Below, in pieces: positions 11,901 through 23,900 of a stretch of 64,000 bases of DNA. Source of the stretch: Saxidomus purpurata (taxonomy: Eukaryota; Mollusca; Bivalvia; Venerida; Veneridae); the NCBI GenBank assembly GCA_022818135.1, contig JAFMSR010000008.1, forward strand, positions 6,131,679 to 6,195,678, read 5' to 3'. The first letter of the stretch is position 1; each line of letters starts with the position of its first letter. The notes under the pieces are model-generated. The model had not been told where the DNA came from. It saw nothing but the letters and a program-made list of their open reading frames with translations, and made no database searches. Both the position numbers and the translations under genes were made by a program.

Positions 11901-14900
11901 TTTTTCGTACCACCTCACTTTATTTCAAAACCATTGGAGGTATTGCTTTGAAACTAACCATACTTGTTTACCATCATGACCTACATCAACAGACAAGAGT
12001 ACATATCTCTGTCAAGGTTTTGAACAGAATTATACCCCTTTTTTACTTAGAAAATACATTGAATATGGGTAAAATCCACTTATTGCCTTAACCCTTTGAG
12101 ATATTGCTTTGAAACTTTGAATGCTTGTTTACATCATTACCCCCATCTGTAGGCAAGAGAAGGTAACTCTGTCAGGGATTTGTTTAAAAATTAAGGCCCT
12201 TTATCGACTTAGAATCTTGGTTAAGTTTTTTGTACCAGTCCACTTTTTAGCTTGACTTTTCTATGAAAAGGGGAGCTATCCTACTCGCCCCGGTGTCGGC
12301 GTTGGTGTCACACCTTGGTTAAGTTTTTCGTACCACCCCACTTTATTTCAAAAGTATTAGAGGTATGGCTTTGAAACTTACCATACTTGTTTACCATCAT
12401 AACCTCCATCTTCAGACAAGAGTACATAATTCTGTCAAGGTTTTTGACAAAATTATGGCCCTTTTTTGACTTAGACAGTGTCTTGAGCTTGGTTAAGTTT
12501 TTCGTACCACCTCACTTTATTTCAAAACCATTGGAGGTGTTGCTTTGAAACTAACCATACTTGTTTACCATCATGACCTACATCAACAGACAAGAGTACA
12601 TAACTCTGTCAAGGTTTTTGGCAGAATTATGCCCCTTTTTTACTTAGAAAATACATTGAATATGGGTAAAATCCACTTATTGCCTTTGAGATATTGCTTT
12701 GAAACTTTGAATGCTTGTTTACATCATTACCCCCATCTGTAGGCAAGAGAAGGTAACTCTGTCAGGGATTTGTTTTAAAAATTAAGGCCCTTTATCGACT
12801 TAGAATCTTGGTTAAGTTTTTTGTACCAGTCCACTTTTTGACTAATCTGTTTGAGATATTAATTTGAAAGTTGGAATACTTGTAAACCATCATGATCCCA
12901 AAACATGGGCAGGAGAAGGTAATTCTGTCAAGGATTTTATTTAAATTATGACCCTTTTTGACTTAGAAACTCAGTTAAAATTTTCATTCTTGTCCACTTG
13001 TTGACTTAACCATTTCAGATATTACTTTGAAAGTTGGAGTACTTATGTACCATCATGAGACCTATCTGTATGCAAGAGAAAAAAGTTGGAGTACTTATGT
13101 ACCATCATGAGACCTATCTGTAAGCAAGAGAAGATAACTCTGTGAAAATGTTTCTTGATTTGTACTTAGAAATTCCTAGTTAAAGTCTTGTGTGCCCTTA
13201 ACTGTCAAAGTTTTGTTTTATTGGCAAGCACTAAAAAGTCGAGCGCGCTGTCCTACTGACAGCTCTTGTTAATTATGTATCCAATATAGGTACACAATAG
13301 AATACAAACACAAAGTAATCTTCTTAAAATAATCAGAAAATAATCATGATCAAAATTATGATAACAGTCAATTTTTGGTTGTAAACGATTAAATTATGAT
13401 TGATATAATCAGAAAAATGCATGATTAATGTTTAAGCCTGATACCCGGGAAATATTTATTAATTGATTACTAATTATTATTAGTATTTTTTATGATCACC
13501 CCATGTCTGGAAGAGAGATTGAACAGTATTACCTCCCTTGCAGCTTATTCTTTGCTTGCCATTTTACAAGCAATACATTGTATCAATGATAGCAGAAAAT
13601 GAATTCTTACATAATTTTTGCTGGCAGTGTATTTTAAATTGTGCACAGCAAAAAACCAAATGAAGACTACCTTAAATTTGATCGTGATCTCACTCCATCA
13701 TCATATTTCACATCCTGTTTATTTTTAAGGAAGAAGCAAAAGCTCTCTCAATAAAGTTTGAATATTAATAAGTGCAACTATTGACACTTTTACCATCCTA
13801 TTGATAGATATATAGATATCTTTTATTACCTCCTCAATTAACTTGTACTAATTCGTACTAGAAAATGAGACAATAAATTACTGCACAATGCTTCACGTAT
13901 TCTTTAGAAGTAGTGAGGTAGCCAGGTTTATTTTCATTGCCATTTTACCAAATTATTTTGACAATCAGATTGAAGGTCCTTCGCGAAAATTGTCCTAATG
14001 TACATGTCAAACCTGTCTTACACAGCCGGCTGGTTGCATGGATGTGTGAGAAGTGGCCCGACTCGAGAAGATGGATGCTTCATTCAGGTGTATCTGATAT
14101 AATAATTGTCAAGTGTGATACATCACTTAATAGACCACTAACCAGTTCTAGATTTCTCAGGTTGGAATATTGATATCAACAAAGATATGGATAAAACAAT
14201 GTTGGGGATTTGTTACATTACTTAATACATCATTGACTACTTGTCAGAACATCTGAGAAGGAAATAGATTACTCGAAGCATGATTGAAATTGATGTCAAA
14301 GTTCATGGTGCTGATTGAATTTTTTATAGAGATCAATTAACCTTTACTGCCTTGGGATGGGAGTTTGTATTACACTGTGCAGATACTGTACCAAGAACCA
14401 TGGCAACATTGCTTTTTGTTTCTAGACTGTAAGACTGAGTTTGGCTAATTTGCGAAAGTGGGTTGTTAAAAGGTTTGTGTTGCAGGAATATTGTTTGTAA
14501 TTATTTTGTTGAAGGGTGGAGTGGTGGTTGAGTGGTTAAGGCTCTTGTCTACCAATCCAGAGGTTCCCAGTTCGAATCTCGGCTGAGGCACTGGAAATTT
14601 CAGAAATGCTTTTCAGTGTTTCCCACCCATGTAGAAATGAACTGTTTAGAAACCAGGAGGTAGCCTCATGTGTATCTGTGCTATACACCAGGCAAAAGAA
14701 CCAAGGGGTCTATTCGTAAAAGAGGTATGGTGTGGTACCCAAATTCCCTTGTATTTGCATCTGTCTCTCTTCAACCTGCGCCTGTCAGCAGTCTTCACCC
14801 AGGGAGAAATCCCAGGGTCGGCCAGCACTAAAAACAAAGAAAAAAAAAGGATTTGTGTTGCTAGAGCAAACCAAAGCTAGGCTCTAAAAATGAATATGGT

Positions 14901-17900
14901 TTGATTTTGCCAAAACTTGGTATAAAACATTATCACCGACTGCTGATCGTTTGAATACTTAGTCGGAACATATTGTGGACAACTATAATCCTTGATGTTT
15001 GAAAATGTCTGCCTTAGTCGCAACCTTACTTGGTCTGTGTATGAGTGAAACTGTTTCATTTTGGTAGTCTGAGAGTTGATTCACCTTGGATTCCCTCTTG
15101 GAATTTAATGTAGAAGTATGTGCACTGTTTCTCCTACATTATTGTTGAATTTTAATGAAACTTCAGATAGTTACTTCATCTAAGCTGTTTCTTGATGTAT
15201 GAAGATGCTAAAGGCTTGAACAAATGAAATCTGTGAATGCCTTGCTTTAACTATCAAACCTTTGATGTAATTTCACTTACAGTAGCAGTGAAATACAAGA
15301 GTTTTAATTTTATATGCAGATTAGAACTCGAGCTCTTACCATTGTTTTAAGAATCAATCAGGATTGTAAGGATCTTGTAGAAATTTCCCGAAACTTTTGA
15401 CAGTAGTTTTGTAGACTTACAGGGCATCGATACTCGATGAGAGGAATGAAGTAGGTTTCTGCAGGATTTGTTTGCAGTGATGATTTGATGGGGGGAAACT
15501 GGCTGTATGAATTTGTCAGAAGTATGTTTGCCTGCTGTCAATTGCCAGTGTCGATTTCAGTACAGTATATAACTGTAGGAGAATGTGAGAGTTAGGTATC
15601 GGATATTATGTGTATACCATTGCATAAACATGACTGTAAGGGTATGTGCACAAGAAAACATTGTAGTCCTTGATTTGATTTTCAGCAAATTTTATAAAGG
15701 TCTGTCCATGAGAGCATTTATATTAGCTTGTATTAAATTTTGTGGATGAGACCTTGGCATGTCTCCGATCATGCCTATACGTACCTAACAAAATGTAATT
15801 TTTCTGAGTCCAAAAAAGGAAAGACTAATAAATACCTCACTGCAATTTCCAGTCAGTTTCAGCCAAAGAGTAAGGATTTTATTGCTTGCCAAAAAGTAGG
15901 TCAATCGCGGTGACCAATGAGATCTATGAGTGCGATTGTCCTAGTTGATTGTAGTCCTTGAAAATATCCAATGTGTTTAAAAGCATTAGGTAGAGGTGTC
16001 AGTAAGACCAGGGAGGCAGTAAAATACCCTTCTACTTGTGATTTAATCACTGGCTACATTTGCTGTATTTGTATTGCCTTTGTCAAAAACTTACAAAAAA
16101 TACCAGACTTCTTTGATAAATGTACAAGCATCTAGAATAGATATGCATAAGTAGTGAATTCTTCTACTTGGTCACAGTGTAATTATCTTCGGTAGCAACT
16201 TGTTCAACGTGATGAACATGACGTCGTCATGGTAATTGCTGACAGGGTTGTTGACTATTAAATAAAAATGTTGCCAACAGTAACTATCTATGTTTCCAGA
16301 AAAATCTGTTTGCATGGCTGTGGAGAGTTGATCACATTAAATGTGTCCAGTGAAGAAAATTTATGTAATTTTTGTAACATCTATTCTTGCTGATGTTGCC
16401 TAGAGAGAAGCCTTTGTGAGATAAATGGAAACAAATGTCTGGTCAGAGAAAATGGGAAAGTCATTTTACAATAGTACTTGAGAATGATAGAAACTAGAGT
16501 GCCCACTTCATTTCCCTTCAGGAAAAACTTTAGTGTGTGTTGTTTGTTAATATGAAAAGAAGAACAACTTCTCTTGCATTATATTTTATGAAGTATAGGA
16601 ATTATTTCAAATTGTATAACACCGTCTGGTACTTACAATGTTGTATGTGAGAACTATAAAATATTAAGGGACAACACACGTCTAAGTGTCAGGTAAAGGG
16701 TACCTGTTCATCATGGTGGCTGGCAGTAAATATTCTCACCATATTTAGATTTAAACTCTCATGAACAATTTGATAGAGCTTCCCTAAGATTAGTCTGTAA
16801 CAGCATTGCAGAATCTTTTTGATTAATAATTTTTTGCAAGTAAGATCGAGTATTGCAGATATTGTGTTTCTGTTTCCCCTGGCCTTGGAAACTATGTAAT
16901 CATATAGCATTATCTTACATGTTTGTATTGTTTTGTTTTGCAGTGAAGTAGTATATTGGTTATGTTTTGCAATGAAGTAGTTAATTCATACCCTGATAAA
17001 GAAATTTCCTTCAGTCAAAGTGACTGTGTGACTGTTATTTAATGATAAACTTAAGTTTTAAACCTGTCTCGTTCAGTTTTACGCCACTTCTCACCACTTC
17101 CTTTTTGTAGATACATTTTGTTCAGACTATAATGTAAAAGCTTTCCATATATCTCATGTCATGTGAAATCATTCAAAGTTGTTGCTATTACCATGATTAA
17201 TTGACCTCTCTGCATGTGACCTGTTGTTGTCATGTTTTAAATGATAACAATATGTTATAAGAAGAGTTGGGCGGGGAAATAATTGTATCTTTTTGTTTTG
17301 GAAAGACTGCATGCTGAAACTTGGTATTCTAAGTTTCCAACTATCAAGATTTGTGGATCGAATACTTCACTCATGTCAGTCTTTAAGCTGTCGACTGACA
17401 GACTTTGAAAGACCGGTCTGATCTTTGCCTGTTTTGCTGTTGATTACAGTCAAATTAAAAATTAAAACACTTAGTTTTATAAAAGGTTATTGCATTTTAA
17501 TGAAGTGAACAATAAAAATGCATGTGGCTTGATTTAAGTACTTTGTGTCACACAGTTATCATGATATAACAGATGAAAAGAGAAAGACTTTAATAAGTAT
17601 TGCTAAGGGAGCAATAAATCATTGAAGTGCAGCATGTTTTGTAAATTATTAATTTTGTAAAAAGTACATGTTCCGTCATGACCGAGTATATGTTTCACAT
17701 TAAACTTAACATGCATTGAGATCCATCTAACTTGTGGACAAGAAAGACTTTGAGTTTCTCAAAATTATCAGTTTTTATTACAAAATGCATGTTTTGTCCA
17801 TTTGTTACCTTATAAATGTATAAAACAAAATGAGTAAAAATCATTTTAAATCCTTAGTTTTTCCTTAGTTTCTTTTTATCAAGTAGATCTGATCAGAACA

Positions 17901-20900
17901 ACTATGTAATAAATATTACTGTATGAATGTAGTATAAACAATCAGCATGTAAAATGCACAACATTTGACCAAATATCTTGTTAATTCACAGAATGTTGTC
18001 ACAAATAAGCTGGTTTATCAAATTTTATGTTCAAACTTTTAACAAAATATGATGTAGAGGTTAAGGTGTCGGCCGCTCATCCCGTAGGTTGCGGGTTCGA
18101 GCCCCACTGCCACTGGGGTCACGACCGTACTTCCTCATATGACAACAGTACTGGTTTTTCCAGGAAGCGGACTCAAGAGTGACTCGATAAGCAATAAACT
18201 TTCTTCACAACCGAGCTAAAATAAATTAGTAAAATACTAAACTAAAAGATTGCAAAATATTTACTGTAAATCTAAAGACTCAAGTCTTGGTAAAAGTTAT
18301 TCTATATAGGGTTGGGAAGAACGTTTAATTTACAGGCTGGTAACTGGGTAAAAGGCAATTAGAAACAGGAACGCAAGTAATTATATTGAGACAAAGTTAA
18401 TGTTTTTTGTTACACTAAACTTGCTCCATTATACACTGCATGTAGACAGCTGTAAAGTACGTCCTTAATTGATTCTACTGCATTTCACTGAAAAATAAAC
18501 TTAGAAATATAAATAAACTTCACTATTATAATGTAATTAATGGCCTGTGTGTGGCCAAAGATATTGATTTTATATAGCTTCTAGCCAGGGTGAGATATCA
18601 AATATTGATAGATTATCAGTGAAAGAATCAAGCCATTGTAAAATCAGCCAATGAGAAAACGCTTGTGCCAGGTAATACATTTAAAACACATTGAAGTTTG
18701 CTAATAATTATGGATTTAGAGAACGCACTTTTAAAGAAAATTTACTCAGGTCATGCAAATAACAAGTCCCGGAGTGTTTTGCTCAGTTAGTAAACACGGT
18801 GGGGAATCACATGGTCAAAATAATCTCTAAACGAAAGTGAATATATGAAAAATGTTCCAAAATAATGAAAGCTGTTCAGCTGTGATTATAAAAAGTAGAC
18901 TATCTTATGACAACATTAACGTATTCTAGAACTACTATGGTCTTGGTAACAATCACCTTCTGAATGTGCTGAACACTTCAAAACTAAATTAGTTCATTGT
19001 ACTGAAGTGTTTATTACAATCGGATGGAGACTATGATTGAGACCTATGTAGTTCTAGAATACATTAATGTCGCCATAAGATAGGCTACATTTCATATTTA
19101 AAGCTAAACAACTTTCATTATTTTTTTAACATTTTCATAGAATTACTTTTATTTAGAGATTATTTTGATCACGTGATTCCCCACCGTGGTAAAGGTATTT
19201 TAAGGAGCAATTATGGAAACAGTAATGGCTATATTGAAAAATCTTTCTCGACTTGGTCGACCTCCGCCAAGGAAGGGTCTGTTACTTCTTGTACATTGGT
19301 CAACTGATTATAAAAGTTTATTAGATTTGGGTGATTTATTGCTTAAAGTGTTGATTGGCCAATCAGATCCCTTCCTTAGCTGAGGTTGTGTCGAGGAACG
19401 TTTCTGAATATAGCCATAAATCCTTGAAACTGTTTTAATATAAAATTAAACAAATCCATTTAAGTAGGTATTTCTGTATCATTTTTATCAGCCGTTTCAA
19501 GGGAATATTCAGACACTTTATTAAATTTCATTCAAACAAAAACTTGCTTATTCCTAAAATGTTCACTTTTTCGTCTGTGTCAAAACAACTTTAAACCTAA
19601 CTTGTTCTCAGTTTTTCTCTTGAATCACTCAATAGCTTTTTTTGTGATGAATTTCCAAGAGATTTTTTTCTAAAAGTACGATTATTGAAATTGCTTGATG
19701 CTGTAAAATTACTTCCAGCAAGGTTTGTATTAATACAAAGTCGAAGCAGAAAGATTTATATATTTGACTCAGTAGGCATTTTGAGGCATCGTATTGTTTT
19801 CCTAAAATAACAAAGCGGCTTTGTATTATTTCTGAAGTTTGTTTAATAAGATTTTTCTGCTAAAGACAGCTTGAGTTAATCTCTGAAACCTTCTTGGGAA
19901 AATGTAGGTTAACTTGGAAAGGAAGAAAATTGTTTAAAAACTCTTCTATTGACAGATTTAACTGTGTCCTTGAATGTTTAAAAACTCTCTTTATTTTCTG
20001 TAAGATCACCTTGCTTAAACATGCAATGATTTTATACCAAACTTTGAACATGGGTTACTTTGGCAATGAATAGTAGCGCGATGCACAAGAACCACATTCA
20101 GGCATCAAAACCTAGGGGGCATTTGTCGCTTACAATTGAAACCTCTTGCTAAAAATTCTTTATACATTGTACTATACTAGCAGACATAACAACCTGTACT
20201 ACAAATTCATGCTTGCATTACTACGGTAATAGCTATAATACACACACGGTTCCAAGGAGTCACTGCCCTTTGGTGGACAAATCCCCTCTTAACTCTTAAT
20301 TGTATGCTCTGGACAAGAAAATGTAAAGAAGGGAGATAATTAAAAAATTAGGCAAGGTAGAGTTATGGTTCTTGCATGCTACACTTCCTCAGATTGAGCT
20401 TTATCACTGTATGAAGTTTCAAGTATTTATGCTCTGGTCAAGAAAGTTAAAAAATGGGAGATAATTAAAACATAAGGCAATAGTGGATAATTGACTATGA
20501 TTCTTGGGCACTGCACTTCCCCTGAATGTCCTGTCTCATTGTCTGCAATTTGAACAAATTTTTAGAGAACATACTTTTTGAATTAAGCTCTAGACAAGAA
20601 AGTGTAACACAGGGGGATAAGGATAAGTTCCTACAGTGGCAATAAAGTGTCGCTGCAAGCAGGATATTTGCTTAACACTTGCAAAGAACGAAGAAAATGC
20701 TGCTGTTGGCAGGAGTTTGTATAAAAACTCTGGCAAAGATTGCAATGCTAGCTTGCAGCTAAAGCTTTTACCATTCAGTTAAAAGAAGTCTTCTACCACT
20801 GATATGTTTAAGTGTTATCTGTTGACAGTGAAACATTACCAAAGTGCATTAAGACAGAATTTCAAGTATTGAAGACATAAAAATAGAACTAAAAACAACC

Positions 20901-23900
20901 ATCATGCTGTATTTCCTTTTGTTTTTAGCTCTACTAGATGCTCTACACATCCCATATTTCATTTGCTTTCATGAAACTGCTGATAAGGATCCCTGCAACA
21001 TGAAGATGATCCCTATTGTTTGTTATATCGGTGGGTCAAAGGTCAAGGTCACTGTGACCTCTGGTAGTGTTTCCTTGATAACACTCAACAGGTCACAATT
21101 TTCATTCAACTTCCATCAAACTTGTTCAGAAGTAATCAGATCATGTAAATGATCCCTATTGTTTTTGGGGTCAGTAGGTCAAATGTCAATGTCACAGTGA
21201 CCTCCATTAGATTTTCCTACATAGCTTTTCCTTTATAACACTCTACAGGTCACAGTTTTCATTCAACTTTCATCAACTTGCTCAGATGATTCCCTGTAAC
21301 ATGGAGATGACCACCCTCTTGTTTTTTTTTATTAGTTGGTCAAAGGTCAAGGTTACAGAGTGACCTGAAATTTGAAAATCTTATCCACTCAACGGGTCGT
21401 ACCGACTATACCTCGAACGAGGATGGTGGACCCAATAAGCACAATTACATACATACTTATCCACTCAATATCTTTAGATCTATATGACCAACAGTCTTCA
21501 AACTTCATAGGATGATTTGACTTACTAAGTAGATGATCCCTACTGTTTTTTATGGTTACTAGGTCAAGATTACAGTGACTGTTGTTAGCTTTTCCTCAAT
21601 AATATTGCATGATTTTTTTCACAAAACATACATAGAGCAGTCAAGTCAGACCAATAAAAATTTACTGGTCCTTTTGGGCCTCTTGTTTTCTCACATTTTA
21701 ATGCTCAATTCAACAGCATTTTAGTTTTTTAAAGCAGGTTACTTGAACTTAACTTCTTGTAAGGACCAATCAGTACCAGACTCCTATCCTCCATTATAAG
21801 GTAAGGCCATCATTAAAAAAATGTTGGTTTGCGGTGCTCCGACCGACTCACCGAAATTAGCCCCGACCCGATCTTTTTTATCGCTACCGCTGCCGATTTT
21901 TTTTATTTAGTCCCATTCGTTTCTTTGGGCCAATTTCGCGTTTGGTCCTTTTCGTTTTTATAATCAGTGAATAATCTAGCCGTCGGCCCCGCGTCATAAA
22001 CGCACAAAAAATGAAAAGGACGCAAAGATTTGAAATATTGCGTCCTTTAGGACGCAAGCACGTGAAAAGCGAGACTTGGGTATATGCTCAGGCAGTTTGT
22101 AAAAAAGAATATCGTCCATGAACTTGCGTTTCCTGTGAGTATTTAGAAGCATTTTCGCATGAAATCGTTAAAAAGTCCCCCCTCGCGGGTGTAAAATTCA
22201 GGTACTTTAAGTGGTGTTTCAGACAGCTAACAGGACATTAAATTAGAATTATTTTACGTGAAAATTTGTATACACGTATTTTTTTACTTTTGTACATTTA
22301 TCAAATTGAAAATATTTGCCGACCAACGAACATTTGTATAGCTTGATATAGTGCATAACCAAATAAAACTTACTCATATTATACATTGTCTATCCCAAAC
22401 TAGTTTTTATAATCCAAAATAATCAGACCTGTCAAAATATTCGGTCTTTTTAATGCCACGTGCCTCGCTTGGATCAAACGCAACTCAGCGTCGGCGTACG
22501 TGCTTTGATCTCGTAACACCTGCGGCTTTATGAGTAAAAGAAGTGCTGAGAAATTATTTTATTCGACAAAGGTAATTCTTTAAAGTAAATACATTGTAGA
22601 AGAAAATTGTTACTTAGAAAAAATCGGCTTGAAGAAGCCCCGTGATTTTGTTATAAACATAACGTTTATTTTAAATAAAGAATAGTTGGAACTTATAAAT
22701 GTTAATTTAGTTTTAAAATTGAAAATACTTTTTTCAAACGTTACTCAAACAGTGGTGTCACATAGCTCGAAATTTCAAAGTTGACGTAGTTAGTTTGTCA
22801 CCCTTTATGAATGCTCGTATTTTCACACCTACCGCGACATTCACGAGTGACAAATGATAATTGGAGAATAAATCAAAATGGCAGCCTCCATTACGGAAGA
22901 TATCACATTTTCTGTTAGTGTAAATATTATAAGCACTGGTGAAGAAAAGGTGACTCTCGTTCGTTAAAATGCCATACGGAAATTCAGAAAAACAGACACA
23001 TGGTTTTGATGTATTTGACATTACGACAGAGGGGATTGATATTGATGAAAATGTTGTAGAAAACTTGAAAAAAATGCCAAAGTTGATGCTCTACAGACCC
23101 ACCGTGTTGTACTGCCAATCTGCAAACCCTGCAAGGACTCTGGGAGACCCATTATTAAAAGACTTCCTAGAAAGAATTTAAGTGTACACATGTATCTGAA
23201 AATTAATAAAATGGTTCTGTCGTTGAATTCTCAGTGCTGTTATCTAAAATATGCATGCCCCTTACATCAGACTGAGGGTCATATAGATTTGCCTTTGTCG
23301 TCTGTAAAAAAAAAAAAAATAAAAAAAAAAAATTCCCTACCTACCTACCTACCCACCCCAAAAATTGTGGGTCGGAGCACCGCAAACCAACATTTTTTTA
23401 ATGATGGCCTAACTGTCAACTGGCACATGTATATAACTGACACATATTCATATTTCATATATTTGTTTTCAAATCTCTTTCTTCTTAACCGAGCTTTTGC
23501 AGCTAATCAAAACTGAAATATGTTTTAATCAGTATATTCTCAGTTGATAGACACCATGCAATGTTAAAGGTGGTCAATTACTTTTAAGCAACATTTTATG
23601 ACGATTTTTACTTTTTGTTTATTCTGTTAGAGATTAATTTAATGAACAAAAAGACCAATTACATTGAGTTAGATCCCTATCAGAAATTTACATTTCATTA
23701 ACTTTTTATGAAATTTTTGTTATTACTCCCCTTTTAATATGAAAGTATTTAAAACGTTGAGTATTTCTTTTTTATTTCAATATAATTTCTACTTTTACAT
23801 TTGAATTGGAAAGATTTACCAATATCTTAACATTCTGAACCAAAATGCAAGTTTTAAACCTACGTGTAGCTTCTGAATTGATTTATTTCCAACCTATCTT

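Larger units (their letters stand above)
20926..21690 (+). mobile_element. HINE-like element with AGGTCA-rich body
   Basis: Begins TTTTTAGCTCTACTAG and ends GGTCCTTTTGGGCCTCTTGTTTTC, the same ending plan as family A. Units of about 143-160 bp each carry a GGTCAAAGGTCAAGGTCAC-type motif (21034, 21176, 21337). A short retroposon with perfect duplications has inserted at 21393-21455. Confidence 0.6.
21805..23409. mobile_element. PIF/Harbinger-like element with 40-bp perfect terminal inverted repeats
   Basis: GGCCATCATT... at 21805-21844 is the exact reverse complement of 23370-23409 over 40 bp. Both ends are flanked by TAA (21802-21804, 23410-23412). A 3-bp TAA/TTA duplication with GGCC-type ends is typical of PIF/Harbinger. 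At 1605 bp it is non-autonomous: no DDE transposase or Myb-like frame is present. It carries a CACGTG-poor, YY1-like CAAAATGGCAGCC start and two small ORFs (22878-22967, 22969-23181) that could be captured host sequence. Confidence 0.8.

Noticed and set aside
11419..12091. 114- and 107-codon ORFs
   Set aside because: Formed by the tandem units of family B; the repeated peptide arises from DNA repeats.
14474..14858. TTTGTGTTGC as a target-site duplication of the SINE at 14513
   Set aside because: The left copy is about 30 bp outside the SINE start, so the match may be chance.
18051..18225. Functional tRNA gene (boxes A and B present)
   Set aside because: The sequence does not complete a cloverleaf; the same head recurs with a SINE body at 37917 and 26577.
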